A stretch of DNA of 64,000 nt, taken from NCBI RefSeq assembly GCF_000161835.1, contig NZ_GG697169.2:1048418-1112417 (forward strand), in the 5' to 3' direction. Each line of letters begins with the position of its first letter. The stretch's first letter is position 1. Shown here piece by piece: positions 34,902 to 44,436 of this stretch. A model generated the notes under the pieces. It had not been told where the DNA came from. It worked only from the letters and a program-made list of their open reading frames with translations, and ran no database searches. The position numbers and the translations under genes were made by a program. Source of the DNA: Thalassobium sp. R2A62. GTDB lineage: Bacteria > Pseudomonadota > Alphaproteobacteria > Rhodobacterales > Rhodobacteraceae.

Positions 34902-36371
34902 TTGTCCCCTACCATGCCCCCTGCCCATCCCTTTGATGATGACAAACTAAAAGAGGAGTGCGGCGTGTTCGGCATGGTCGGTATCGACGATGCAGCGAAC
35001 TTTGTGGCACTCGGGCTTCACGCCTTGCAACACAGGGGCCAAGAGGCCGGCGGCATCGTCGCCCACGACCCTGAGGTCGGTTTTTCCCAAGCCCGCCGCT
35101 TCGGTTATGTCCGCGATAATTTCACCAGTCAGAAATTGATGGAAACACTGCCCGGATCCGTGTCGATCGGGCATGTCCGCTATTCGACTGCAGGCTCCAA
35201 AGGCCAAACCGCGATCCGCGATGTCCAACCGTTCTTTGGCGAATTCTCGATGGGCGGTGCAGCGATTGCCCACAACGGCAACATCACCAATGCTGATGCC
35301 CTGCGCCGTGAGCTGATTGATCGCGGCTCGATCTTTCAATCTACATCCGACAGCGAATGCATCATCCATCTGATGGCGCGCTCAATGGGCCAGACGATCC
35401 CAGACCGTATGGAAGAAGCCCTCCGCAAAGTCGAAGGCGCGTTTTCTGTCGTCGCAATGACCCGGACCAAATTGATCGGTGTGCGTGACCCATTGGGTGT
35501 GCGCCCGCTGGTCCTTGGAAAATTGGGCGACGGGTATGCCTTGTCGTCCGAAACCTGTGCATTGGACATCATTGGCGCGGACTTTGTTCGCGAAATCAAA
35601 CCCGGCGAGATGGTCGTTATCACCGAACGGGGCGTGCAAAGCAGCTTCCCGTTCCGGCCACGTCCATCACGTTTCTGCATCTTCGAGCACGTCTATTTCA
35701 GCCGCCCAGACAGCATCCTTGGTGGCCGCTCGGTCTATGAAACCCGCCGCCAAATTGGCGTCGAGCTTGCCCGCGAGGCGCCCGTCGAGGCCGATATCGT
35801 CTGCCCAGTTCCAGATGGCGGCACGCCAGCGGCGATCGGCTATAGTCAGGAAAGCGGCATCCAATATGCCATGGGCATTTCTCGGAACCAGTACATCGGA
35901 CGGACGTTCATCGAGCCGACCGAGCAGATCCGCAACATGGGTGTGCGTCTCAAACTGAACATCAACCGCGCCTTGGTCGCTGGCAAACGGGTCATCCTCG
36001 TTGACGACAGCGTTGTGCGTGGCACAACCTCGATGAAGCTCAAGGACATGCTGCTGGATGCAGGCGCATCCGAGGTGCACTACCGCATCGCGTCGCCGCC
36101 CACAGAATGGCCCTGCTTTTACGGTGTCGACACGCCCGAACGCGACAAACTCTTGGCGGCCAACATGACCGAGGACGAAATGCGCGACCACCTCGGCGTG
36201 ACCAGCCTCAAATTCGTCTCGCTCGACGGTCTCTACCGCGCGGCTGGCGAAGCCAAAGGCCGCGACAACGCACAACCTCAATATTGTGACGCATGTTTCT
36301 CTGGCCAATATCCTGTTGAGCCTTCGGATATGATCAACAAGGGTTTTGAAATGAAGACCGCCGCTGAATAA
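34902..36371 (+). CDS. purF: Amidophosphoribosyltransferase
   Basis: 489 residues; committing step of purine synthesis. The N-terminal glutaminase nucleophile is Cys20 in EECGVFGMVG, revealed after cleavage of the short propeptide. The C-terminal PRPP site is VILVDDSVVRGTTS. The start is probably TTG 34902, since GGAG lies 8 nt upstream; ATG 34914 would have the site too far away. A C-terminal CDACFSGQYPVEP is present, as in type-II (B. subtilis-like) PurF. Preceded by a terminator, it should have its own promoter. Confidence 0.93.
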   Translation: MSPTMPPAHPFDDDKLKEECGVFGMVGIDDAANFVALGLHALQHRGQEAGGIVAHDPEVGFSQARRFGYVRDNFTSQKLMETLPGSVSIGHVRYSTAGSKGQTAIRDVQPFFGEFSMGGAAIAHNGNITNADALRRELIDRGSIFQSTSDSECIIHLMARSMGQTIPDRMEEALRKVEGAFSVVAMTRTKLIGVRDPLGVRPLVLGKLGDGYALSSETCALDIIGADFVREIKPGEMVVITERGVQSSFPFRPRPSRFCIFEHVYFSRPDSILGGRSVYETRRQIGVELAREAPVEADIVCPVPDGGTPAAIGYSQESGIQYAMGISRNQYIGRTFIEPTEQIRNMGVRLKLNINRALVAGKRVILVDDSVVRGTTSMKLKDMLLDAGASEVHYRIASPPTEWPCFYGVDTPERDKLLAANMTEDEMRDHLGVTSLKFVSLDGLYRAAGEAKGRDNAQPQYCDACFSGQYPVEPSDMINKGFEMKTAAE

Positions 36372-36440
36372 GCGGCGGAGCGGGCTCTTGCTGTCCGCGC
36401 ACGGCTTGACGCCTGTGTCCTGCGGGATCACAGTCACCCC

Positions 36441-37232
36441 ATGACAAAATCCTTCAGTTTCACCCATGCCATCACGCGCAAACCCTCAGTCAGCATTATT
36501 GACGGGCTGCGCGCGGTGGATATTGGCATACCCGACCTCGCAACATTCCAATCCCATCACGCCGACTATATCGCAGCGCTAAAATCTACCGGTGCGACAG
36601 TGATCGAACTCGACGCAGACGAGGCCTTTCCTGACAGCTGTTTTATCGAGGACGCAGCGCTGTGCCTGCCGCGCGGTGCGATCCTGATGCGCCCTGGTGC
36701 GCCCTCTCGCCTCGGCGAAGCCGCCCTGATGCGCGAACACCTCGCACCCCTCTCTGATAATCTTGCAGAGATCACCGGCCCCGGCTTTATCGAGGGTGGC
36801 GATATCCTGACCACAGAAACCGAAATCCTGATTGGCACCTCAGCGCGCACCGATCCGGCTGGCGTCGCCGAATTGCGCAGCATCACCGAACCGTGGGGCT
36901 ATACCGTCCGCGAGGTTCAAACACCGCCTGATGTGCTGCACTTTAAAACTGATTGTTCGCTCTTGGATGCCACCACAATCCTGACCACCAAACGGCTTGC
37001 GCGCTCTGGCTGCTTTGACGGCTACGACCTGATCTATCCGGCAGACGGGGAAGAGGCCTGCGCCAACGCAATCCGGTTCAATGATCTTGTCATTATGCCA
37101 GACGGCTTTCCCAAAACGGCGCAAATCCTGCGTGATGCGGGCTACAACGTCCATCCCGTCGGCAACTCCGAGGCCGCAAAGCTCGACGGCGGTATGTCCT
37201 GCCTGTCGCTTCGCTTTAGCCCCAACACTTAG
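36441..37232 (+). CDS. ddaH: Dimethylarginine dimethylaminohydrolase
   Basis: 263 residues of the amidinotransferase superfamily, hydrolysing methylated arginines to citrulline and methylamines. Motifs: FPDSCFIEDAAL (substrate-binding Asp), GGDILTT, the catalytic His in VLHFKTDCS, and the nucleophilic Cys in the C-terminal GGMSCLSLRF. No signal peptide. It forms a short operon with DUF1304 (8-nt gap) and the SDR. Together with the agmatine deiminase-like enzyme at 25318-26385 it is one of two guanidino-modifying enzymes in the window. Confidence 0.88.
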   Translation: MTKSFSFTHAITRKPSVSIIDGLRAVDIGIPDLATFQSHHADYIAALKSTGATVIELDADEAFPDSCFIEDAALCLPRGAILMRPGAPSRLGEAALMREHLAPLSDNLAEITGPGFIEGGDILTTETEILIGTSARTDPAGVAELRSITEPWGYTVREVQTPPDVLHFKTDCSLLDATTILTTKRLARSGCFDGYDLIYPADGEEACANAIRFNDLVIMPDGFPKTAQILRDAGYNVHPVGNSEAAKLDGGMSCLSLRFSPNT

Positions 37233-37240
37233 GAAATATC

Positions 37241-37603
37241 ATGTCCACCCTCGCACTGATCCTTATCGTCCTGATCGCAGTACTGCATCTCTACATCGCA
37301 TGGTTCGAGATGTTTGCATGGACCACACGCGGCCCAAAGGTGTTCAGCGATTTCCCACGTGATCTCTTTGAACCCACTGTCAAAATCGCGGGGAACCAAG
37401 GGCTCTATAACGGGTTTCTTGCGTTGGGCCTGATCTGGGCGCTGATCATTGCTGACGCCGCTTGGCAGGCGAACATCGCCACGTTCTTTTTGATCTGCGT
37501 TGCAGTGGCTGGCGCGTATGGCGCGGCCACAACGGCGCGCCGTATCCTATACGTGCAAACCGTTCCAGCTGTGGCCGCACTTGCTGCGCTTTGGCTCACC
37601 TGA
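37241..37603 (+). CDS. DUF1304 family membrane protein
   Basis: 120 residues with four predicted membrane segments. The DUF1304 signature is LHLYIAWFEMFAWTTRGPKVF and NQGLYNGFLALGLIW. Its function is unknown. Ribosome site AGGAAAT precedes the ATG. It lies 8 nt after ddaH and 40 nt before the SDR. Confidence 0.88.
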   Translation: MSTLALILIVLIAVLHLYIAWFEMFAWTTRGPKVFSDFPRDLFEPTVKIAGNQGLYNGFLALGLIWALIIADAAWQANIATFFLICVAVAGAYGAATTARRILYVQTVPAVAALAALWLT

Positions 37604-37643
37604 TGCCCTTGACCTCTGTACCAATCCACAGCAAACCGCGCTC

Positions 37644-38285
37644 ATGACAAAAACAGCTCTTATCACCGGCGCGTCGCGCGGTCTTGGCGCAGCTCTGGCG
37701 CTGGCTCTTGTCCCGACGCACCACATCATTGCCGTGGGCAAAACCACTGGCGCGCTCGAAGATCTCGACGATCAAATCCAAGCGATCGGCGGTCAAGCCA
37801 CCCTCGCCCCGATGGACGTCAACGTCGAGCCTGCGATGCAACAGCTGTGCCGCGGTATTCATGACCGCTGGGGCCGCTTGGATCTATGGATCCACACGGC
37901 GATCCACGCGGCCCCGCTAACGCCTGTGGCGCATATGAACGACAAAGACCTGACCAAGTCGCTCGAGCTGAACATTCGCTCAACCGCGCGTCTGATCCAA
38001 TACACAACGCCTCTGTTGGGTGACGACGGAACAGCCGTGTTCTTTGACGATCCACACATGGGCCAAAAATTCTTTGGCCACTATGGCTCGACCAAAGCCG
38101 CGCAAATCTCGCTCGCACAGTCGTGGCAGGCCGAGAATACAAAGTCCGGCCCAACGGTTAAGATTTTGACGCCCAAACCCATGCCAACCGCTGTGCGGGC
38201 ACGGTTCTATCCAGGTGAGCCACGCGAAGGTCTGGCCAGCCCGGCGGACGAAGCCGCACGCCTCTTGCCAGAAATCCTAGGCTAG
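37644..38285 (+). CDS. Short-chain dehydrogenase/reductase family protein
   Basis: 213 residues. The NAD(P)-binding loop GASRGLGAALA is at the N-terminus and the catalytic YxxxK is in HYGSTKAAQ. At the usual Ser position of the catalytic tetrad (about 12 residues before the Tyr) there is Asp/Phe (FFDDPHMG). The protein is shorter than typical 250-residue SDRs and has no conserved C-terminal PG motif. Such reduced SDRs recur next to purF/ddaH in rhodobacteria by my recollection. Substrate unknown; activity may be altered. The start ATG 37644 is the first plausible one. Confidence 0.75.
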   Translation: MTKTALITGASRGLGAALALALVPTHHIIAVGKTTGALEDLDDQIQAIGGQATLAPMDVNVEPAMQQLCRGIHDRWGRLDLWIHTAIHAAPLTPVAHMNDKDLTKSLELNIRSTARLIQYTTPLLGDDGTAVFFDDPHMGQKFFGHYGSTKAAQISLAQSWQAENTKSGPTVKILTPKPMPTAVRARFYPGEPREGLASPADEAARLLPEILG

Positions 38286-38363
38286 AGCGCAAAAACACCG
38301 CCCACCCCTTTGCCAAACCTGCGTGCCTGCCCTAACAAAGAAAGGCAGGCAAAGGGGCGATCT

Positions 38364-39152
38364 ATGCGCATTCTCATCACCAACGACGACGGCATCAACG
38401 CGCCGGGCCTTGAGGTCCTGACCGAGATCGCGGCCGATCTGGCAGGCCCCGACGGCGAGGTCTGGACCGTGGCCCCCGCGTTCGAGCAGTCCGGCGTCGG
38501 CCACTGCGTCAGCTACACCCACCCCTTTATGATCAACAAAATGTCCGAACGCCGCTATGCCGCCGAAGGATCACCTGCCGATTGCGTATTGGCTGGGCTT
38601 TACGATGTATTGGCAGACACGCCCCCCGATTTGGTTCTGTCAGGCGTGAACAAAGGCAACAACTCGGCCGAAAACGCGCTCTACTCTGGCACCCTCGGCG
38701 CGGCCATCGAGGCCGCCTTGCAGGGCATTCCGGCGATTGCCTTGTCGCAATACTACGGCGCAGGCAATAATTCGCTCAAAGACCCGTTCGAGGCCTCGCG
38801 CGCCCACCTTGCTGATGTCTGCCGCCAAATCCTGTCGTTCGAGGCCTCTGCCACAGACGACTACCGCCTGTTTTATAACGTCAACGTGCCGCCAGTTGCC
38901 GCCGCAGACGTGCGCGGGACACGCGTTGTTACCCAAGGTTTCCGGCGTGACAGCTTCTTTGGTATCGAACCGCACACTGCACCATCTGGGCGCAAATTTT
39001 TGTGGATCAAAGGTGGGCCACAACATACCCCCACATTGCCTGGCTCGGACGCAGCGGCCAACCTTGATGGCTATATTTCTGTAACGCCCATGCGGGCCGA
39101 TTTCACAGCCCACGATACGCTCGCATCCCTGACCGAAGTGTTCGACACCTGA
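38364..39152 (+). CDS. surE: 5'/3'-nucleotidase SurE
   Basis: 262 residues; a metal-dependent phosphatase acting on nucleoside monophosphates. The metal-binding NDDG is at the N-terminus ([14 protein letters not shown]). The Asn/Ser motif is [29 protein letters not shown] marks the C-terminus. ATG 38364 has AAAGGGG 6 nt upstream. It overlaps pcm by 1 nt (TGATG), the classic surE-pcm pair. Confidence 0.94.
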   Translation: MRILITNDDGINAPGLEVLTEIAADLAGPDGEVWTVAPAFEQSGVGHCVSYTHPFMINKMSERRYAAEGSPADCVLAGLYDVLADTPPDLVLSGVNKGNNSAENALYSGTLGAAIEAALQGIPAIALSQYYGAGNNSLKDPFEASRAHLADVCRQILSFEASATDDYRLFYNVNVPPVAAADVRGTRVVTQGFRRDSFFGIEPHTAPSGRKFLWIKGGPQHTPTLPGSDAAANLDGYISVTPMRADFTAHDTLASLTEVFDT

Positions 39153-39790
39153 TGGACTGCCCCGAGCTCAAAATGCAGTTCCTATACGCGCTTCGGTCCA
39201 AGGGTGTGACCGACGCACGTGTGCTGACAGCAATGGAACAAGTCGACCGAGGCCCTTTTGTTAAAGGGATATTCGCCGATCGGACCTACGAAGACATGCC
39301 TTTGCCTATCGCCTGCGGGCAGACGATTTCACAGCCCTCTGTTGTCGGTTTGATGACCCAAGCACTGGATGTCCAACCCCGCGATACCGTGCTCGAAGTC
39401 GGCACTGGATCAGGCTATCAGGCTGCGATCCTCAGCCAACTGGGGCGGCGGATCTACACCGTCGATCGACACCGCACCTTGGTCCGCACCGCGCGCGCGA
39501 TATTTGAGAAAATGGATCTCACCAATGTCACGGTGTTCACCGCCGATGGCAGCTTTGGCCTGCCAGATCAGGCCCCTTTTGACCGCATCCTTGTCACCGC
39601 TGCAGCCGAGGACCCCCCCGGCCCACTGATGCAACAATTGCGTGTCGGTGGCATCATGGTGGTCCCTGTTGGGCAATCCAACGCAGTCCAAACCTTGATC
39701 CGCGTGACCCGCACCCCAGATGGATATGACTACGAAGAGCTACGGCCGGTACGCTTTGTCCCCTTGATCGAAGGCCTCGGCTCGGATTAA
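39152..39790 (+). CDS. pcm: Protein-L-isoaspartate O-methyltransferase
   Basis: 212 residues; SAM-dependent repair of isoaspartyl residues in aged proteins. Motif [15 protein letters not shown], the substrate loop [19 protein letters not shown], and post-I VDRH are all present. It starts inside the surE stop codon and is followed by a weak hairpin, then nlpD, conserving the surE-pcm-nlpD order of many proteobacteria. Confidence 0.94.
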   Translation: MDCPELKMQFLYALRSKGVTDARVLTAMEQVDRGPFVKGIFADRTYEDMPLPIACGQTISQPSVVGLMTQALDVQPRDTVLEVGTGSGYQAAILSQLGRRIYTVDRHRTLVRTARAIFEKMDLTNVTVFTADGSFGLPDQAPFDRILVTAAAEDPPGPLMQQLRVGGIMVVPVGQSNAVQTLIRVTRTPDGYDYEELRPVRFVPLIEGLGSD

Positions 39791-39808
39791 GTAGCACCTA
39801 ACGACTGA

Positions 39809-39830
39809 GCCTTGAAAACAAGGCCGTTTT
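39809..39830 (+). terminator. Weak terminator-like hairpin between pcm and nlpD
   Basis: GCCTTG (39809-39814) / CAAGGC (39819-39824), AAAA loop, followed by GTTTTA. The short stem may attenuate rather than stop transcription into nlpD. Confidence 0.45.
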
Positions 39831-39878
39831 ACCCGAAACGCCCCACAAGACGGGCGTCAGGACCATGAGGATCGAGTG

Positions 39879-41045
39879 ATGGCATTATCCAACCCAAAAA
39901 TCTGGCTCGCGGGCTCTGCGCTTTTAGCGCTGACAGCCTGTGATGAACCGTTCGACTTTGACCTGCGCAGTTATGGCAATGGATTTGACACCTCTGACGC
40001 CGTGCGCAACATCGCATCGCGCCCCCGCGCAGACAATCGCGGTGTCATTTCATACCCCGGCTATCAGGTTGCTGTCGCCCAGCGTGGTGACACGGTTACG
40101 GATGTCGCCAACCGGCTTGGGATCGATGCAGGCGGGTTGGCCCGCTACAACGCCATTGCACCTGACGTCACCCTGCGGCGCGGTGAAATCATCGCCCTGC
40201 CCAGCCGTGTGGCTGAACCTTCACCTGCAACAGGTGCCGCAACGACCGGTCCCATCCAACCACCGTCTCAGGTCGACGTGACCGAGCTTGCCTCGTCCGC
40301 AATCGACCGCGCGGACACACAGACCGTCAACGCGGCCAATCTGCCGCAAACGGGTCGCGAACCGATCCGTCACCAGGTTGAACGGGGCGAAACTGCATAT
40401 TCGGTTGCGCGCCTCTATAACGTACCAGTGCGCAATCTCGCGGAATGGAACAGCCTTGGCGCTGACTTGAATGTTCGCGAAGGCCAGTTTCTGTTGATCC
40501 CTGTGGCCGCTGAAACGCCGATCGCTAGGGCAACTGATCCCACCGCGCCCGGTGTTGGCACATCAACCCCGACACCTCCGAGTGCGGCGACCGCACTACC
40601 CGATGAAGCCCCCGAGATCACGGCACCGACGGCCACACCGGAACCTGAGACCCCCTCCCCAAATCTGGGCGAGACGCAGACGGCGCCGACCCGTCAGGCC
40701 CAAATGATCCAGCCAGCATCTGGCAACATCATTCGCGCCTATTCTAAGGGCCGGAACGAAGGCATCGACATCGGCGCGAGTACGGGCAGCAACGTGCGTG
40801 CCGCAGACGCGGGCACCGTCGCCGCCGTGACCAAAGACACCAATGGCGTCACCATCGTTGTGATCAAACATACGGGCGATCTGTTGACCGTCTACACCAA
40901 TGTCGAGGATCTGACCGTCGCGCGTGGCAGCAGCGTCTCTCGCGGCCAAACAATCGGTAAGGTGCGTGCCGGTGATCCTAGCTTTGTCCACTTTGAGGTG
41001 CGACGCGGGTTGGAAAGCGTCGACCCCCAACCGTTCCTGAACTAA
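39879..41045 (+). CDS. nlpD: NlpD-like lipoprotein with two LysM domains and a degenerate LytM (M23) domain
   Basis: 388 residues: a lipoprotein signal ending LLALTAC (Cys21), LysM 1 near residues 55-105 (VAQRGDTVTDVANRLGI), LysM 2 near 165-212 (VERGETAYSVARLYNV), a Pro/Thr-rich linker, and a C-terminal LytM domain. The zinc ligands of active M23 enzymes are replaced: the HxxxD His is Asn (NEGID), YTNVEDL replaces the YAH Tyr-Ala-His step, and the final HxH reads FVH. This is the pattern of amidase activators (NlpD/EnvC) rather than peptidases. ATG 39879 has GAGGA 7 nt upstream. Confidence 0.88.
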   Translation: MALSNPKIWLAGSALLALTACDEPFDFDLRSYGNGFDTSDAVRNIASRPRADNRGVISYPGYQVAVAQRGDTVTDVANRLGIDAGGLARYNAIAPDVTLRRGEIIALPSRVAEPSPATGAATTGPIQPPSQVDVTELASSAIDRADTQTVNAANLPQTGREPIRHQVERGETAYSVARLYNVPVRNLAEWNSLGADLNVREGQFLLIPVAAETPIARATDPTAPGVGTSTPTPPSAATALPDEAPEITAPTATPEPETPSPNLGETQTAPTRQAQMIQPASGNIIRAYSKGRNEGIDIGASTGSNVRAADAGTVAAVTKDTNGVTIVVIKHTGDLLTVYTNVEDLTVARGSSVSRGQTIGKVRAGDPSFVHFEVRRGLESVDPQPFLN

Positions 41046-41069
41046 GCATTTAAATTCAAGGCGTTGGTG

Positions 41070-41906
41070 TCACAATGTGACGCCGCGCCGTCCTGCCAAA
41101 TCAGTGAAATATTGCCATGCCACGCGCCCCGAACGGCTGCCGCGTGTCGCTTGCCATTCGATGGCTTCCGCCCACAACGTATCTTCGTCAATCTCGATAC
41201 CGTGGGCCGCGCAATACCCGCGGATCATCGCAAGATAGGCGTCTTGGTCGCAGGCATGGAACCCCAACCACAGACCAAAGCGATCGCTGAGCGACACCTT
41301 TTCTTCGACGGCTTCTGCCGGATTGATGGCCGAGCCGCGTTCGTTTTCAATCATATCGCGCGGCATCAAATGTCGGCGGTTTGACGTGGCATATAGGATG
41401 ACATTGTCGGGTCGTCCTTCGATCCCACCATCCAGCACCGCCTTGAGCGATTTATAGTGCTCGTCATCATGGCTAAAGCTGAGATCATCGCAGTAAATCA
41501 CAAACCGCGCATCGACCCCGCGCAGCATCGCCAGACAGCGGCCAATCGACGGCAAATCTTCGCGCTGCACTTCGATCAGTTTGAGCGGCAGACCGTCGCT
41601 GGTGATCCGCCCATGGACGGCCTTGACGAGGCTAGACTTGCCCATCCCCCGTGCGCCCCACAACAGCGCGTTGTTCGCAGGCAAGCCTTTGGCAAAGCGC
41701 ATCGTGTTTTCCAGCAGCGTGTCGCGTGATCGATCGATGCCAACCAACAGGTCCAGATCGATCCGGTTTACATGTGCGACAGACTCTAGGCGGTCAGGCT
41801 CAACATGCCAGACAAAGGCCTTCGCACCCTCAAAGTCAGGAGCTGCCAAAGGCGCCGGAGCTATCCGCTCTAGCGCCTCGGCAATGCGTGTGAGGTCCTC
41901 GCTCAA
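41070..41906 (-). CDS. DUF815 AAA-like ATPase
   Basis: 278 residues with a Walker A in LLWGARGMGKSSLVKAV and Walker B in FVIYCDDLSF. TSNRRHLMPRDM is the sensor-1 region typical of DUF815. The family is widespread but uncharacterised; neighbouring tat genes are a frequent association in rhodobacteria, though no functional link is known. It overlaps tatC by 4 nt, so it is the last gene of the tatA-tatB-tatC operon. Confidence 0.88.
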   Translation of the reverse strand: MSEDLTRIAEALERIAPAPLAAPDFEGAKAFVWHVEPDRLESVAHVNRIDLDLLVGIDRSRDTLLENTMRFAKGLPANNALLWGARGMGKSSLVKAVHGRITSDGLPLKLIEVQREDLPSIGRCLAMLRGVDARFVIYCDDLSFSHDDEHYKSLKAVLDGGIEGRPDNVILYATSNRRHLMPRDMIENERGSAINPAEAVEEKVSLSDRFGLWLGFHACDQDAYLAMIRGYCAAHGIEIDEDTLWAEAIEWQATRGSRSGRVAWQYFTDLAGRRGVTL

Positions 41907-42769
41907 CCTGCCGTCTCGTCGTCGTCGAGATCGCCTTGATCATCCTCGTCCCACAGACCTTCGGCCCACAGCTTCTCTTCACGTTTTCGCTCAACCCGCT
42001 TTACCAACTGGATCGACACCTCATAGAGGCCATAAACCACAACAAAAAGAATGACTTGGGTGATGACATCCGGTGGCGTCACCAATGCAGCAAGCACCAA
42101 AATACCGACAACCGCGTATTTGCGAACGTTGCGCAGACCCTCGGCGCTGACCAAACCGGCCTTGCCCATCAGCGTCAGCAAAACAGGCAATTGAAAACAC
42201 AGACCAAAGGCCACGATGAACTTGATTGTCAGGCTCAGGTATTCCTGTGCCGAACCTTGGAACGCAATGCCAGCCGTTTGGTTATCGACCTCATCGAGCG
42301 ACACGCTTCCGGGCTGCTGGAACCCAAGAAAAAAGTCAAATGCCAATGGGGTTACAACATAGAACGCAAAGGTCGACCCAAGGAAAAACATGAACGGCGA
42401 CGCCACAAGAAATGGCAGAAACGCGCCCTTTTCATTTTTGTAGAGCCCCGGCGCCACAAAGCGCCACATCTGATAGCTGAGGAATGGGAACGACAAGATC
42501 AGTGCGCCCATCAACGAGATCGAGATCGCGACAAAGAAACCTTCTTGCAGCTTGATCAGGATCAATCCGCAGTCCGATTTGCCCGTCTCCGCGATCGCAG
42601 AACACAAAGGTTGCGTCAGGAAATTAAAGATCGGGTTCCACACAGTGAAACAGATGATCATGCCGATCAGAAACGCGACCACACATTTGATCAGCCGTGA
42701 CCGCAGTTCGGTCAGGTGCTCGATCAACGGGGCTGCGCTGTCGTCAACGGTGGTGTCCTCTGCGCTCAT
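41903..42769 (-). CDS. tatC: Sec-independent protein translocase subunit TatC
   Basis: 288 residues, six-helix receptor for twin-arginine signals. [19 protein letters not shown] is the conserved N-terminus with the Glu that contacts the signal. [20 protein letters not shown] carries the conserved first-periplasmic/cytoplasmic loop. [21 protein letters not shown] marks helix 5/6. Acidic tail ([12 protein letters not shown]). It overlaps tatB and the DUF815 gene by 4 nt each. Confidence 0.95.
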   Translation of the reverse strand: MSAEDTTVDDSAAPLIEHLTELRSRLIKCVVAFLIGMIICFTVWNPIFNFLTQPLCSAIAETGKSDCGLILIKLQEGFFVAISISLMGALILSFPFLSYQMWRFVAPGLYKNEKGAFLPFLVASPFMFFLGSTFAFYVVTPLAFDFFLGFQQPGSVSLDEVDNQTAGIAFQGSAQEYLSLTIKFIVAFGLCFQLPVLLTLMGKAGLVSAEGLRNVRKYAVVGILVLAALVTPPDVITQVILFVVVYGLYEVSIQLVKRVERKREEKLWAEGLWDEDDQGDLDDDETAG

Positions 42770-43338
42770 GATGCGTCACCTTTCGGGGCCTTTTTCGGGA
42801 CCACCTTCTTCGCCGCAGGCTTTTTGGCGGGGGCCTCCTTGGCTGGCGCTGCCTTAGCTGGCGCAGCTTTAGCCGTTGCAGCTTTAGCAGGTGCCTTCTT
42901 GGACGCAGCCTTCTTTGCCGGCGCTTTCGCGACCGTCTCGCCTGCCGCATCTGCTGCTTCTTTGGCCTTGCGGGCCTCAGCAGCTTTGGCAGTTGCCGCA
43001 CGGATCTTGTCCGCCGCTTCTTTACGCTCTTTCGACAGCTTTTCCGTCTCGCCACCTGGTTTCAGAGGGTTCGGAATGTTTACCGCCTCGCGAATTTTAT
43101 CCGCGCCAAAGCTTGCAGGGTTTGCCGCCGCCTTGATCGAACTCGAGATGTCATTGACGCCACTATCATCCGCCGCGTCATTCATCGCCTTGGAAAAGTC
43201 ACGCGCCATCGCCTTGGCCTTGCCCGTGAACCGACCGAATTGGCGGAACATCTTGGGCAAATCTTTGGGGCCCACGACGATCAACGCCACGATCCCAATC
43301 ACCATCAGCTCGGTCCAACCGAGATCAAACATGGGCAA
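42766..43338 (-). CDS. tatB: Sec-independent protein translocase subunit TatB with histone-H1-like tail
   Basis: 190 residues. The N-terminal membrane helix [21 protein letters not shown] and the amphipathic helix with [15 protein letters not shown] are canonical TatB. From about residue 136 to 187 the sequence becomes a Lys/Ala/Pro array ([14 protein letters not shown] and similar units), longer and more basic than most TatB tails and reminiscent of histone H1. It overlaps tatC by 4 nt, and tatA is 22 nt upstream. The tail may contact membrane or nucleic acid, or be disordered (inference). Confidence 0.92.
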   Translation of the reverse strand: MPMFDLGWTELMVIGIVALIVVGPKDLPKMFRQFGRFTGKAKAMARDFSKAMNDAADDSGVNDISSSIKAAANPASFGADKIREAVNIPNPLKPGGETEKLSKERKEAADKIRAATAKAAEARKAKEAADAAGETVAKAPAKKAASKKAPAKAATAKAAPAKAAPAKEAPAKKPAAKKVVPKKAPKGDAS

Positions 43339-43360
43339 CGCCCTCCTTGGACATCACCAC

Positions 43361-43573
43361 TTAGGCTTTGTCTTTTTCGTCCTCAGGCGTCACATCGCGG
43401 GCTTCTTCAAGAGCCTCATCGACTTCGTTTTGGCCGTCGTTAACGCCCTTTTTGAACGCAGTGATGCCTTTGCCCACTTCGCCCATCAGCGACGATACTT
43501 TCCCGCGACCAAACAGGACCAAAACCACAACGGCGATCAACAGGATGCCGGGGATACCAATGTTGTTGAGCAT
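43361..43573 (-). CDS. tatA: Sec-independent protein translocase subunit TatA
   Basis: 70 residues: a short N-terminal membrane helix ([20 protein letters not shown]), the FGRGKV hinge and an amphipathic helix ([16 protein letters not shown]), then an acidic tail. It is the first gene of the tatABC-DUF815 operon, with ribosome site AGGAGAG upstream of the ATG. It builds the oligomeric translocation pore used by Tat substrates such as the deiminase-like protein in this window. Confidence 0.95.
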   Translation of the reverse strand: MLNNIGIPGILLIAVVVLVLFGRGKVSSLMGEVGKGITAFKKGVNDGQNEVDEALEEARDVTPEDEKDKA

Positions 43574-43653
43574 GAACTCTCTCCTTTAGGGGGATGCCGC
43601 ACGTGCATCCAAAAAACCAACGATCCCTTTGCTATGCACAGAATCGCATGGCG

Positions 43654-43674
43654 AAAAGGGCAAAACACCCTTTT
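43654..43674. promoter_or_regulatory. Inverted repeat AAAAGGG/CCCTTTT in the tatA-WYL divergent region
   Basis: Perfect 7-bp arms (43654-43660, 43668-43674) with a 7-nt spacer, centred in the 180-bp region between the divergent tatA and WYL regulator genes. A possible operator; the call rests on position and symmetry only. Confidence 0.3.
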
Positions 43675-43753
43675 GGCACAAGGCTTTGCGCTTTCTTTGA
43701 CAAAAACCTGTCAGTTGACATAATAATGGCAGTAGCAATGCAGCGAGAGCCCT

Positions 43754-44425
43754 ATGAAACGATCTGATCGCCTCTTTGATATGATCCAACTATTGCGTGA
43801 TGGACGGCTCTATCGCGCACAAGAAATAGCCGGTCGGTTAGATGTCTCGCTGCGCACGGTCTACCGCGACATGGATACATTGATGGCCTCGGGCGTCCCG
43901 ATCGAGGGCACCCGCGGACGCGGATACCGCGCGACCGCTGCGATTACCCTGCCCCCGTTGAACCTGAGAATGACCGAACTCGAGGCACTGCACCTCGGCA
44001 TGGCGGTCGTGGGTGAAGTCGCGGATGAAGAGCTGAAAGCTGCCGCCGCATCCCTGTCATCAAAAATTGACGCTGTGCTGCCAGAGGATCGCAGCGCCGG
44101 ACCAACGGGATGGGGCTTTGCCGTCTATCCCTTTGCCGACGCGGCCAAGGGTTTTCAGCATATGCCATCAATCCGCAGTGCCACGCGCAGCCGACAAAAA
44201 TTGCGGATCACCTACCGCGATCTCGACAACACGGTCACTGAGCGGACGATCCGACCGTTGCAAATGGACTATTGGGGGCGCCTTTGGACCGCGACGGTCT
44301 GGTGCGAAACAACTGGCGATTTCGCCGAACTTCGTGTTGATCGCATCGAAACATTGCAGGTGTTGCCACAGCTCTTTACCGAAGAGCCCGGCAAGACGCT
44401 GGCGGATTACTCAGGTCCGGCCTAG
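43754..44425 (+). CDS. YafY-type HTH/WYL transcriptional regulator
   Basis: 223 residues. The N-terminal winged helix (DRLFDMIQLLRDGRLYRAQEIAGRLDVSLRTVYRDMDTL) is followed by a linker and a C-terminal WYL domain with RQKLRITYRDLDNTVTERTIRPLQMDYWGRLWTATVWCE, which usually senses a small ligand or nucleic acid. It is divergent from tatA and converges with the ABC ATPase gene (11-nt gap). A target cannot be inferred with confidence. Confidence 0.88.
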   Translation: MKRSDRLFDMIQLLRDGRLYRAQEIAGRLDVSLRTVYRDMDTLMASGVPIEGTRGRGYRATAAITLPPLNLRMTELEALHLGMAVVGEVADEELKAAAASLSSKIDAVLPEDRSAGPTGWGFAVYPFADAAKGFQHMPSIRSATRSRQKLRITYRDLDNTVTERTIRPLQMDYWGRLWTATVWCETTGDFAELRVDRIETLQVLPQLFTEEPGKTLADYSGPA

Positions 44426-44436
44426 CTCAACAGAAC

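Noticed and set aside
42716-43723. 335-codon plus-strand frame across tatB and tatA
   Set aside because: It is antisense to tatB/tatA, whose products are unmistakable, and owes its length to the Lys/Ala-rich tail.
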